A stretch of DNA of 64,000 bases from the NCBI RefSeq assembly GCF_022352215.1, contig NZ_JAKRWF010000006.1, forward strand, positions 40,274 through 104,273, read 5' to 3'. The DNA comes from Flavihumibacter cheonanensis (GTDB lineage: Bacteria > Bacteroidota > Bacteroidia > Chitinophagales > Chitinophagaceae). Positions 16,597 through 26,729 of the stretch are shown here, piece by piece. The notes beneath the pieces are model-generated. The model was given only the letters and a program-made list of their open reading frames with translations, searched no databases and was not told where the DNA came from. A program made the translations under genes and the position numbers. Every line of letters starts with the position of its first letter. Within the stretch, counting starts at the first letter, position 1.

Positions 16597-17937
16597 ATGC
16601 GGTTACACACACATGTTGTACTTCCAGCTATGCTGGTGTTTGTTTTGTCGGCCTGTTCGGTATCCAGAAAATTGGATCAATCCGCACAACAACTTATCCT
16701 GAATGAAGACGGATTGAAGCAGGCACATGTAGGCATCAGTATTTACGATCCTCAGAAAGCCGTTTATTTATACAACTACCAGGAAGATAAATACTTTATT
16801 CCGGCAAGTAATACCAAACTGTTCACGCTGTATTCAGGGATGCGTTACCTTGGCGACTCGCTTCCTGGCATCCGATATGCTGAAACTGCAGACAGTATCT
16901 ACCTCTTACCAACCGGAGACCCCAGTTTGCTGCATCCTGATTTTGCTGTTCACCCGGTAATCGATTTTTTGAAATCAAATCAGAAAGAGCTGGTTATTCA
17001 GCAGGAGAACTGGCGGGAGAAGGAACTGGGTTATGGCTGGTCCTGGGACGATTACAACAGTTCTTATATGGCAGAGCGGAGTCCGCTACCGGTATATGGA
17101 AATATCATCCGCTGGACGCAGGTGCTGGAAAAATCCGAATCAGAAAATGGACAACTGCAAAACGAAGCCTTTGTATACTCTGAACCGGAAGTTTCCTGGA
17201 AAGTGAATTTTAATCCGGCCAAAACTTCCAGTTTTTCGGTTATTCGTGATCGGTACTCGAACCAATTTACTATTTCGGAAGGGAAGGAGATATTAAAAAC
17301 ACTGGAAATCCCCTTTGTAACAAATAGTCTTTTTTCGGCGCTTGATTTATTAAGAGATACGATCGGCCGTTCCATTCTTTTGGTGCCTGGTGAGAATACC
17401 AGGAAGGCTGACCGTGTTTTATATTCCCAGCCAACAGACAGTCTCTTAAAGCTGATGATGCTTCGCAGCGATAATTTTTATGCAGAACAGGTTTTATTGA
17501 TGGCATCGCAACAGGTTTATGGCTACATGAATACCCGGAAAATGATTGATACCATTTTAAAAGCCGATCTCAAAGGTTTGCCACAAGCACCAAATTGGGT
17601 TGATGGGTCGGGTTTGAGCCGTTATAATTTATTTACGCCGGTTGATATGGTATGGTTATTGGAAAAAATGGAACGGGAGTTTGGACGCAATAGAGTGGAT
17701 GCCATACTTGCATCTGGCGGAAAAGGAACATTATCGAATTACTATTCTGATTTAGGTGATGCAATAAAGGCAAAAACAGGGACATTAAGCGGCCAGGTTG
17801 CATTGAGCGGCTATCTGACTACCAAAAAAGGGAAGCGATTGATTTTTTCGGTTTTAGTAAACAATCACCAGACCAGTGCAGTAAAAGTTCGAAGGGCCAT
17901 GGAAGCATACCTTCGAAAAGTCTGGGAGCGGTATTAA
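16597..17937 (+). CDS. D-alanyl-D-alanine carboxypeptidase/endopeptidase (PBP4 family)
   Basis: Periplasmic peptidoglycan hydrolase of the S13 family, 446 residues, that trims D-Ala or cuts DD-cross-links. The N-terminus is a lipobox (LSAC, Cys20), so it is membrane anchored. All three penicillin-binding motifs are present: SNTK (S71-K74), SDN (291-293) and KTG (393-395). The long insert between the first two motifs is typical of PBP4/DacB. It is the first of several cell-wall genes in this region (BlaI/M56-amidase and GH3-serine hydrolase follow after mutL). Confidence 0.92.
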   Translation: MRLHTHVVLPAMLVFVLSACSVSRKLDQSAQQLILNEDGLKQAHVGISIYDPQKAVYLYNYQEDKYFIPASNTKLFTLYSGMRYLGDSLPGIRYAETADSIYLLPTGDPSLLHPDFAVHPVIDFLKSNQKELVIQQENWREKELGYGWSWDDYNSSYMAERSPLPVYGNIIRWTQVLEKSESENGQLQNEAFVYSEPEVSWKVNFNPAKTSSFSVIRDRYSNQFTISEGKEILKTLEIPFVTNSLFSALDLLRDTIGRSILLVPGENTRKADRVLYSQPTDSLLKLMMLRSDNFYAEQVLLMASQQVYGYMNTRKMIDTILKADLKGLPQAPNWVDGSGLSRYNLFTPVDMVWLLEKMEREFGRNRVDAILASGGKGTLSNYYSDLGDAIKAKTGTLSGQVALSGYLTTKKGKRLIFSVLVNNHQTSAVKVRRAMEAYLRKVWERY

Positions 17938-17947
17938 TAGCAGGTGT

Positions 17948-17973
17948 TATCTTTGCCGAAAGGAGTGTGAACA
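17948..17973 (+). promoter_or_regulatory. minus-7 box and Shine-Dalgarno site that set the mutL TTG start
   Basis: TATCTTTG (17948-17955) matches TAnnTTTG. AAAGGAG (17959-17965) follows at once and lies 8 bases before a TTG codon. The predicted transcript would begin with the Shine-Dalgarno sequence itself. Strong Shine-Dalgarno sites are rare in this window. Confidence 0.5.
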
Positions 17974-19884
17974 TTGGCAGATAGCATACAATTATTGCCC
18001 GATCATATAGCTAACCAGATCGCGGCAGGAGAAGTGATTCAACGTCCGGCTAGTGCAGTAAAGGAATTGTTGGAAAATGCAGTGGATGCAGGAGCAACCG
18101 AAATTCGACTACTGGTTAAAGAAGCTGGTAAATCCCTTATTCAGGTTATAGATAATGGAAAAGGGATGAATGAAACCGATGCGCGCCTTTGTTTTGAACG
18201 ACATGCTACCTCCAAGATCCGTCAGATCGACGATCTTTTTCATATCAATACAATGGGTTTTCGCGGGGAAGCGCTTGCTTCTATTGCGGCAGTTGCCCAG
18301 GTTGAATTAAAAACCAGAAGATCGCAGGATGAGCTGGGTACCTACCTGGAAATGGAGAACAGTATGGTCGTAAGGCAGGAGCCATGTGCTACTGCAGCAG
18401 GCACGAGCATCGCAATGAAAAACCTGTTTTTTAATGTCCCCGCCCGTAGAAACTTTTTGAAAAGTAATGCAGCCGAAATGCGGCATATCATTGATGAGTT
18501 TACAAGGGTAGCAATGGCTTTTCCCCATATCTTTTTCTCGCTTTCCCATAATGACCAGCAGGTTTTTCACCTGGATAAAGGATCGCTCAAACAACGGATT
18601 GTTCAATTGCTTGGGAATTCCTATTTATCCCGGTTGGTGCCTGTTCAGGAGCATACTGATTATCTCAATATCCAGGGCTTTATTGGTAAACCGGATGCAG
18701 CCAAGAAGACCCGGGGGGATCAATATTTTTTCGTTAACAACCGCTTTATCAGAAGCGCCTACCTGAATCATGCGGTAATGCAAGCTTTTCAGGATCTTAT
18801 ACCGTCAGATAGTTTTCCACTTTATGTATTATTCATTGATTTAAATCCGGAACAGATCGATGTGAACGTGCATCCAACCAAGCAGGAAATCAAATTTGAA
18901 GACGAAAAGATTGTGTATGCATTTGTACAGGCTGCAGTGAAACATGCGCTTGCACAATTCAGTATAACGCCTACCCTGGAATTTGATATAGATGCCGGCA
19001 TTCAACAATCAGATGCGGTTACCAAACCATTTACGGATGAACACCGGAAGGCTGCGAGCAGTTCTGAGCTCTACCAGGCATTCAGCAAGTCAAACCAGGC
19101 ACATTTTATCGAGAAGGGAGGTTATTCAGGGATCGGTGGATCTGGTGGTTCAACAGGAGGAGCAGCACCTGACAAAGCGATGCCCTCCTGGAAAGATTTT
19201 TTTGAGAAACCAGCAACCGAAAAGCCGACGAGTGGATTGCCGGCGGGCAAGCTGGGGGATGAAGAGGGTGAATTATACTTTGATTGGGAAAAGCCCAAAA
19301 AAAAATGGCAACTACTGGAACATACTGATTTGCTTCAAATCCAGTTTCAATACCTGATCGCTCCAACACTCCAGGGCTTTTTGCTGATTCATCAGCAATT
19401 CGCACATGAGCGGGTTTTATATGAACGCTATGCTGCGGCCCTGGTAGGGAAAACAATTCCATCCCAGCAAAGCTTGTTTCCAGTGACACTGGAGCTCGCA
19501 CCGGCTGATTCGGCCCTGCTTACCGAACTGCTCTCGGATATGGTACTGCTTGGCTACCAGATTGAACCCTTTGGCAATAATAGTTTTGTGGTTCAGGGGA
19601 GTCCGGCCGATATTGTTCAGGGCAATGAGAAAGCCGCGATTGAGCAATTGCTGGATCAGTACAAGCATTTCAGCAGCGATGTCAAATTTTCCCGCCGGGA
19701 AAAACTGATCCGTTCACTGGCATCCCAACATTCCATCAAAACCGGAACCGCACTTACCCAGGTGGAAATGCGCCGGCTGGCGGAAGACCTGCTGCGTTGT
19801 GCACAGCCCAACATTACAGCGAACAGCCGCCCCACCTTTATCGACTTCAACCAGGATTATCTTTCCCGTTCCTTCGGCCTCTAA
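17974..19884 (+). CDS. mutL: DNA mismatch repair protein MutL
   Basis: GHKL-type ATPase that couples mismatch recognition to strand removal. The 636-residue protein starts at TTG, supported by an AAAGGAG site 8 bases upstream and by the canonical N-terminus IQLLPDHIANQIAAGEV. ATPase motifs are ELLENAVDAGA (catalytic Glu), DNGKGM and GFRGEALASI. A low-complexity Gly/Ser linker (about 385-400) leads to the C-terminal dimerisation domain. There the endonuclease metal motif DQHAxxExxxxE appears as HQQFAHERVLYE, lacking the leading Asp and the His, so nuclease activity is doubtful. mutS is not nearby. Confidence 0.96.
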   Translation: MADSIQLLPDHIANQIAAGEVIQRPASAVKELLENAVDAGATEIRLLVKEAGKSLIQVIDNGKGMNETDARLCFERHATSKIRQIDDLFHINTMGFRGEALASIAAVAQVELKTRRSQDELGTYLEMENSMVVRQEPCATAAGTSIAMKNLFFNVPARRNFLKSNAAEMRHIIDEFTRVAMAFPHIFFSLSHNDQQVFHLDKGSLKQRIVQLLGNSYLSRLVPVQEHTDYLNIQGFIGKPDAAKKTRGDQYFFVNNRFIRSAYLNHAVMQAFQDLIPSDSFPLYVLFIDLNPEQIDVNVHPTKQEIKFEDEKIVYAFVQAAVKHALAQFSITPTLEFDIDAGIQQSDAVTKPFTDEHRKAASSSELYQAFSKSNQAHFIEKGGYSGIGGSGGSTGGAAPDKAMPSWKDFFEKPATEKPTSGLPAGKLGDEEGELYFDWEKPKKKWQLLEHTDLLQIQFQYLIAPTLQGFLLIHQQFAHERVLYERYAAALVGKTIPSQQSLFPVTLELAPADSALLTELLSDMVLLGYQIEPFGNNSFVVQGSPADIVQGNEKAAIEQLLDQYKHFSSDVKFSRREKLIRSLASQHSIKTGTALTQVEMRRLAEDLLRCAQPNITANSRPTFIDFNQDYLSRSFGL

Positions 19885-19885
19885 T

Positions 19886-19916
19886 CTCACCGGACGGGTG
19901 GCACCCGTCCAGTGAG
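19886..19916 (+). repeat. GC-rich dispersed palindrome, copy 1 (also a terminator candidate)
   Basis: CTCACCGGACGGGT and its near-perfect complement (one C-A mismatch) enclose a GGC loop, directly after the mutL stop. The core ACGGGT-GGC-ACCCGT is repeated at 22265-22293. No T tract follows. Confidence 0.7.
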
Positions 19917-19951
19917 TAATTGCGTGCCAGTTTCAAATAATTTGAAAAATA

Positions 19952-20001
19952 TTTGCATAACTAAAAATATAGTTTTAGATTGCTATGACTAAATTATTAG
20001 T
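19952..20001 (+). promoter_or_regulatory. blaI promoter with two ACTA-N6-TAGT operators
   Basis: TTTG (19952-19955), a 20-base spacer and TAGATTG (19976-19982) resemble a Bacteroidota promoter. Two 14-bp sites sharing ACTA-N6-TAGT lie at 19960-19973 (in the spacer) and 19988-20001 (at the expected transcript start), 28 bp apart. Both also share the first six bases, ACTAAA. This is the layout expected for repression by a dimeric BlaI/MecI-type protein, here the product of the next gene. A further 7-bp inverted repeat (TTTCAAA/TTTGAAA) lies upstream at 19931-19947. Confidence 0.6.
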
Positions 20002-20004
20002 TAT

Positions 20005-20367
20005 ATGAAATCGTTGACAAAAGCCGAAGAGGAAGTAATGCAGGTTTTGTGGGGAATTGGCCAGGGATTCTTAAAGGATATTATGGAAGCTACGGATCAA
20101 CCCAAGCCGCACTCCAATACCATTGCCACGATACTCAAAATTCTGATCGAAAAAGGATTTGTGGAAGCAATACAGCAGGGAAGGAATAACTTATATCGTC
20201 CTCTGATCAGTAAAGCGGATTATGGCAAGCGATCCGTTCAGCAACTGGTAAAAGGATATTTTGAAGGATCCGCTTCCAACCTGGTGAGCCAGTTTGTGAA
20301 GGATGAGAAAATATCTGTTGATGAACTGGAAGCACTTCTGAAACAGATTCGATCAGCTAAAAAATAA
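20005..20367 (+). CDS. BlaI/MecI/CopY family transcriptional repressor
   Basis: A 120-residue winged-helix repressor. The N-terminal LTKAEEEVMQVLWG motif and the recognition region around PHSNTIATILKILIEKGFV are typical of BlaI/MecI, with a C-terminal dimerisation helix. In the classical system the repressor is released from DNA when a membrane metalloprotease senses beta-lactam. The next gene, 3 bases downstream, encodes that class of protease. Two ACTA-N6-TAGT sites in the promoter suggest autoregulation. Confidence 0.93.
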   Translation: MKSLTKAEEEVMQVLWGIGQGFLKDIMEATDQPKPHSNTIATILKILIEKGFVEAIQQGRNNLYRPLISKADYGKRSVQQLVKGYFEGSASNLVSQFVKDEKISVDELEALLKQIRSAKK

Positions 20368-20370
20368 GCT

Positions 20371-22257
20371 ATGCTCCCGTATTTATTATACATCTTCAAA
20401 ATGCTTGTTTGCTCAGCTATCCTGCTGGGTTATTATTGGATCTTTCTACGAAATCAGCGTTTTCATCAGTATAACCGGTATTACCTTTTAGGAGTGCTGG
20501 TCATCTCAATAGTCCTTCCGTTGCTTCATTTTGATTTGTCATTCTTTAATAAAGGCATTATCAGCCAGACTGTAATCCGGACTATCGAGGTAATCACTGT
20601 GTATGGGGAAGGAGAAAATGTAGATGTAAGTCCTATTGGGTCGATGCTGAAAACAATTACATTTTTAAAGCTGATTTATGCTGCAGGTATTGGTATTGGT
20701 TTTTGGGAATTGGGTATCGCGCTTCGAAGGATTCACAGAATGAGAAAAATCTATAGAGGTGAGCAACTGGATGATATTACAATTTATCATACCAGTGAAA
20801 AAGGTACACCCTTTTCATTTTTCCGATCTGTTTTTTGGAACGACAAGGTTTCATTGAATAGCAGAGCCGGGCAACAGATTTTCAGGCATGAACTCTACCA
20901 TATACGGCAATATCACAGCCTCGATATCTTCTTTTGCCAGCTGGTTGTCCTGGTTTACTGGTTTAATCCTTTTTACTATCTGATAAGGCATGAATTAAAG
21001 GCTGTTCATGAGTATCTAGCGGATCAGCATGCTATAGGGAATGATGGTCCACTCGAATACGCAGAGATTTTGCTGGAACGCAGTATTCAGGAAAAGCAAC
21101 TAGCCCTTACCCATCCATTTTTTCAGTCACAACTTAAACGTCGAATAACCATGTTAACCATTAAACCTTTCCAAAAATCCGGCTACCTTAGCCGGGTGAT
21201 GGCCCTGCCTTTGGTTGCCAGCCTTTCCTTTCTGTTAGTTGCCTTTGTAGTTCGTAAACCATCCGAAACCGGTTTTGTTGCTAAAGAGCCGGTTACCATT
21301 GTAGTGGATGCGGGGCACGGCGGACCAGATCCTGGTGTTAAATTACCTGATGGACAGACAGAGCAGCAACTGGCATTAGCGATTAGCCGGCAAATTGCCA
21401 GTCTGGCTCCTGAGTACAATGTTAAGGTGCTACTCACCAGAACAGAGGAATCACTTCCTAATGATTTGGTAGATCCAGAGGTAGCAAACGCATGGCGCGT
21501 TACCTATTCCAATTCCATACAGCCAGACTTGTTGTTGTCTATTCATTTAAACGCAAGTAACAATACAAATTTGAATGGGTACGAGATCTACGTTCCCCGG
21601 TCAAACGGGCCGCACCAACAATTAAAAGCCTCCCAAACGGCAGCTCAAATTCTGCAAAATCAGTTAGATGCAGTCGTCAAAGTAAATGGCATAAAAGAAC
21701 GGAAGAACCAGGGCATCTGGGTGCTTGACAAAGCTGAAAGTCCTGCTTTACTAATTGAGTGTGGTTTCCTCACCAACCCTGATGATTATACATTTATAAA
21801 GGAGTCTCATAACCAGGAAACTCTTGCACGGAAAATTCTTGAGTCTGTCGTATTGTTTGCGGAATATCAACGAGGTAATAAGAATGTTCATTTAGATACA
21901 GTTCCGGTTAAAAAAACACCGATGAGAGAGGATATTACATTCACTCAGGCCGAACATATGCCATTCTACCCCGGTGGTAAAGAAGCCTGGCAAAAGTTTT
22001 TAAACACTACCCTTCGATATCCCCAGGAAGCCATTGATTCCGAAACAACAGGCACCGTATTACTTGGCTTTGTAGTTAGAGCAGACAGCACTTTAGCGGA
22101 TATTTCGATTCTCAATGAACCCGGTAAAGGACTTGGACTGGAAGCCAAACGAGTATTGGAAGCCAGCGGTAAGTGGGCCCCGGCAAAGCAAAATGGCCAA
22201 CCGGTCAACTGTTACTTTAAACAGCCCATTACCTTTATGCTCGAACGGGAGTTTTGA
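20371..22257 (+). CDS. M56 (BlaR1-like) membrane protease fused to N-acetylmuramoyl-L-alanine amidase and TonB-like domain
   Basis: A 628-residue three-part fusion. Residues 1-295 are an M56/BlaR1-type membrane metallopeptidase with HELYH (173-177) and third ligand region HEYLAD (E214), ending in a membrane segment at about 279-293. Residues 305-485 are an Amidase_3 domain with the zinc ligands H316 (DAGHGG), E331 and H392 (SIHLNAS) and catalytic E463 (IECGF). Residues about 530-628 resemble a TonB C-terminal domain (YPGGKEAW, TGTVLLGFVVRADST). BlaR1 proteins normally carry a penicillin-binding sensor after the protease; here a peptidoglycan amidase takes that place. It follows the blaI-like gene by 3 bases. 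Confidence 0.9.
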   Translation: MLPYLLYIFKMLVCSAILLGYYWIFLRNQRFHQYNRYYLLGVLVISIVLPLLHFDLSFFNKGIISQTVIRTIEVITVYGEGENVDVSPIGSMLKTITFLKLIYAAGIGIGFWELGIALRRIHRMRKIYRGEQLDDITIYHTSEKGTPFSFFRSVFWNDKVSLNSRAGQQIFRHELYHIRQYHSLDIFFCQLVVLVYWFNPFYYLIRHELKAVHEYLADQHAIGNDGPLEYAEILLERSIQEKQLALTHPFFQSQLKRRITMLTIKPFQKSGYLSRVMALPLVASLSFLLVAFVVRKPSETGFVAKEPVTIVVDAGHGGPDPGVKLPDGQTEQQLALAISRQIASLAPEYNVKVLLTRTEESLPNDLVDPEVANAWRVTYSNSIQPDLLLSIHLNASNNTNLNGYEIYVPRSNGPHQQLKASQTAAQILQNQLDAVVKVNGIKERKNQGIWVLDKAESPALLIECGFLTNPDDYTFIKESHNQETLARKILESVVLFAEYQRGNKNVHLDTVPVKKTPMREDITFTQAEHMPFYPGGKEAWQKFLNTTLRYPQEAIDSETTGTVLLGFVVRADSTLADISILNEPGKGLGLEAKRVLEASGKWAPAKQNGQPVNCYFKQPITFMLEREF

Positions 22258-22264
22258 TTTGATT

Positions 22265-22293
22265 CCACCGGACGGGTGGCACCCGTCCGGTGG
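22265..22293 (+). repeat. GC-rich dispersed palindrome, copy 2
   Basis: A perfect 13-bp stem (CCACCGGACGGGT with its complement) closes on GGC, 7 bases after the stop of the M56-amidase gene. It shares the core with 19886-19916. Both copies follow a gene end, so they may act as terminators or REP-like mRNA-stabilising elements. Confidence 0.75.
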
Positions 22294-22341
22294 ATGCGGG
22301 AATTTGCTGAATTATGCGGCATTTTTCAATAACTTAGGCAG

Positions 22342-25269
22342 ATGAAACAAACCTGGTTATTGGCAGCTGCCCTGCTCGCAGCCGGCAGCCTTACGGCACA
22401 AAAGAAATCTGCCCTGAATGCAGATCAATGGGTAGACAGTGTGTTCAAGACACTGAACAATGATCAAAAGATCGCCCAGTTAATGATTGTCCGAAGTTCC
22501 GGTATGAAAAACGGGATACCCGTTTTTTACGATAAGGAAGTGGAAGAGGCAATCAAAAAATACAATGTCGGTGGCATCTGTGTTTTCCAGGGCGGGCCTC
22601 TTCAGCATGCCCTACGCATCAATAATTTTCAGCAACTGGCTAAAACTCCCTTACTGGTAACCGTAGACGGAGAATGGGGATTGGGTATGCGTTTCGATAG
22701 CGTGATGAGTTTGCCTCGCCAGGTAATGCTGGGCGCAACCAACGATCCTTCGCTAATGTATGATTATGGGAAGGCTGTGGCGGAACAGTGCAAGCGGGTG
22801 GGTATCCAGGTAAACTATGCACCGGTGGTGGATATCAATAACAATCCGGCGAATCCTGTAATCGGAGAACGTTCTGCAGGTGAGGATAAAATTAAAGTTA
22901 CTGAGTTAGGTATCCAGTATATGAAAGGCCTGCAGGACCATGGAGTGATGGCCTGTGCCAAACATTTTCCCGGTCACGGTGATGTTGCCGTTGATTCGCA
23001 TTATGACCTGCCGGTTATTGCTAAGTCGCGCCAGGAACTGGATTCCTTGGAACTCTATCCCTTTCGCAAAATGATCGAAGCCGGTGTAGGTAGCGTAATG
23101 GTTGGGCACCTGGCCGTTCCTGCCATTGATGATGCCAAAAACCGACCCAGCTCGGTATCAGCCAAACACATTAATGAACTCCTGAGAAAGGAGCTCGGTT
23201 TTAAAGGCCTGACCTTCACCGATGCCCTGGAAATGAAAGGTATCGCGAATTATTACCCCGATGGGGAAGCGTCGGCTCAATCATTAATAGCGGGAAACGA
23301 CCTGCTTTGCCTGCCGGGTGATATAGCGGGAGGAATACAGGCAGTTAAAAAAGCCATCCGCAAAAAACAACTTACCTGGGCCAGTATTAATGAAAAAGTA
23401 CGGAAAGTTCTGTATGCCAAGTACCAATATGGCCTTGCCAATATAAATCCGATCGACCTTCACAACTTAACGGCGGACCTGAATAAAGATATTCCTGCTC
23501 TCCGCCGAAGAGTGGCGGAGGAAGCAATTACTGTTTTACGCAATGAAAACAGGGCCATTTTTCCGCTTCAGCCGGGAACCAACCGCAGGGTTGCCTATGT
23601 AGCCATTGGAACCAACCAGGATAATGTGCTAGCTAACCGAATGCGTAAAGACTATGGTGCCCATACCTATTTTTTCAATAATAAGCTGGATGAAAATGCT
23701 GCCAATTCGCTCATTCAATTTATGATTGGACAGTACGATGTTGTAATTGCCGGAATACATTCCTACAACCGGACACCAGCCCGCAATTTTGGATTAAATC
23801 CTGCTGGTTTACATCTGCTTGGGCATCTGCGGGATAATATCCCAACTATTACCGTGTTTTTTGGCAATCCCTATGCCATTAAAAATTCCTGTGACAATAA
23901 GGTTTTGCTGGCAGCCTATGATGACGATCCCATTACTCAGGAAACAGCCGCTGATCTGATAAATGGAAAAATTCGTCCCAAAGGAAAATTGCCCGTTTCC
24001 GTATGCCCTGAACTTTCCGTTGGAACCGGCCTTGTAACACAGCGACTGCTTCCTGAAACCTGGCCTGGTAATCTTGGCTTCAGATACGACCACTTGGTAA
24101 AAATTGACTCTGTTTGCCTGGATGCTATTAAACAACAAGCCATTCCAGGGGCAGTTGTGTTGGTAGCCCGGGACGGGAAGATCGCTTTTGAACGGTCCTA
24201 CGGCACCTATGCTTACAATGATTCCACCCCTATGTATTGTGAAACCATCTTTGATATGGCTTCCGTCACAAAAATCATGGCAACTACCTTGTCTGTCATG
24301 AAATTGGTGGATGAAGGAAGGCTGGATATCAATAAAACCCTTGGTGATTACCTTGAATGGACCAAGGGGTCCAATAAAGCCGGATTGAGGATCAAGGATA
24401 TTTTATTACACGAAGCCGGGCTAAAGTCCTTTATTCCATTTTACCGGGAAACGATAGATCCGGTTGATGGGAGTCCGAATGGCGCCATTTACTCCAACCG
24501 GCCCGATAGCGTTTACGCCATTCGGGTGGCAGAAAACCTTTTTTTACGAAAGGATTTTACAGATACCCTGCATAAGCGCATTTTACAGAGTGAACTCGGG
24601 CCATCAGGTAAATACGTGTACAGCGATAATGATTTTATCTTTCTGGGAAGAATAGTAGAAGCTATCACGGGTCAGGATCTGGACACCTACGCCCGATCCA
24701 CTTTTTATGAGCCGCTCGGGCTCACCCATACAGGATTTAAGCCAAGAACCCGATTCCCCGCATCGTATATGGCCCCTACTGAAACAGAACCTGTATTCCG
24801 GAAACAACGTTTACAAGGGGATGTGCACGATCCCGGTGCCGCTATGTTTGGTGGTGTGGCTGGCCATGCAGGACTCTTCAGCACGGCTTATGACCTGGCG
24901 GTATTATCCCAGTTGCTGCTAAGTAAGGGGACACTACAGGGGCAAACATTTTTCAAACCTTCCACAGTGGATCTGTTTACGGTGTATGCCAGCGGGATCA
25001 GTCGCCGCGCATTGGGTTTTGATAAACCGGAGCGTGATAATCCCATTCGCAAAGAACCCTATCCAGCAACCTATGCATCTCCTGAAACCTATGGTCATAC
25101 TGGTTTTACAGGCACCTGTGTATGGATTGATCCCAAATACAACCTTACCTATATTTTTCTTAGTAACCGGGTAGTGAATAACGGTGATCCCAATAAATTT
25201 TTGAGAATGAGTGTGCGACCGAAAGTGCAGGATATCATTTATCGGTCTATGGGAGTTGGTGAAAACTGA
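22342..25269 (+). CDS. GH3 beta-N-acetylglucosaminidase-like protein fused to a serine beta-lactamase-fold hydrolase
   Basis: A 975-residue exported protein (signal peptide ending LTAQ). The N-terminal half is glycoside hydrolase family 3 with the NagZ-type motif KHFPGHGD (207-214, supplying the His/Asp acid-base pair) and nucleophile D294 (FTDALEM). A GH3 C-terminal alpha/beta domain follows. From about residue 590 a class C beta-lactamase/AmpH-type domain has all active-site motifs: SVTK (S641-K644), YSD (760-762) and HTG (919-921). Such fusions recur in Bacteroidota and would cut peptidoglycan sugars and peptides. The gene follows the BlaI/M56-amidase pair and may share its signal. Confidence 0.9.
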   Translation: MKQTWLLAAALLAAGSLTAQKKSALNADQWVDSVFKTLNNDQKIAQLMIVRSSGMKNGIPVFYDKEVEEAIKKYNVGGICVFQGGPLQHALRINNFQQLAKTPLLVTVDGEWGLGMRFDSVMSLPRQVMLGATNDPSLMYDYGKAVAEQCKRVGIQVNYAPVVDINNNPANPVIGERSAGEDKIKVTELGIQYMKGLQDHGVMACAKHFPGHGDVAVDSHYDLPVIAKSRQELDSLELYPFRKMIEAGVGSVMVGHLAVPAIDDAKNRPSSVSAKHINELLRKELGFKGLTFTDALEMKGIANYYPDGEASAQSLIAGNDLLCLPGDIAGGIQAVKKAIRKKQLTWASINEKVRKVLYAKYQYGLANINPIDLHNLTADLNKDIPALRRRVAEEAITVLRNENRAIFPLQPGTNRRVAYVAIGTNQDNVLANRMRKDYGAHTYFFNNKLDENAANSLIQFMIGQYDVVIAGIHSYNRTPARNFGLNPAGLHLLGHLRDNIPTITVFFGNPYAIKNSCDNKVLLAAYDDDPITQETAADLINGKIRPKGKLPVSVCPELSVGTGLVTQRLLPETWPGNLGFRYDHLVKIDSVCLDAIKQQAIPGAVVLVARDGKIAFERSYGTYAYNDSTPMYCETIFDMASVTKIMATTLSVMKLVDEGRLDINKTLGDYLEWTKGSNKAGLRIKDILLHEAGLKSFIPFYRETIDPVDGSPNGAIYSNRPDSVYAIRVAENLFLRKDFTDTLHKRILQSELGPSGKYVYSDNDFIFLGRIVEAITGQDLDTYARSTFYEPLGLTHTGFKPRTRFPASYMAPTETEPVFRKQRLQGDVHDPGAAMFGGVAGHAGLFSTAYDLAVLSQLLLSKGTLQGQTFFKPSTVDLFTVYASGISRRALGFDKPERDNPIRKEPYPATYASPETYGHTGFTGTCVWIDPKYNLTYIFLSNRVVNNGDPNKFLRMSVRPKVQDIIYRSMGVGEN

Positions 25270-25278
25270 GGCAAGGTG

Positions 25279-26682
<1,404 letters not shown>

Positions 26683-26690
26683 ACTACTCA

Positions 26691-26725
26691 AACAGTCGGA
26701 TAGCAAAACTATCCGGCTGTTCTTT
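26691..26725 (+). terminator. hairpin terminator after eno
   Basis: A 13-bp stem with one G-U pair (AACAGTCGGATAG with its partner) closes on CAAAA and is followed by the short T-rich run CTTT. It ends 4 bases before the next ATG, so it could also limit read-through into the DivIC-like gene. Confidence 0.6.
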
Positions 26726-26729
26726 ACCC

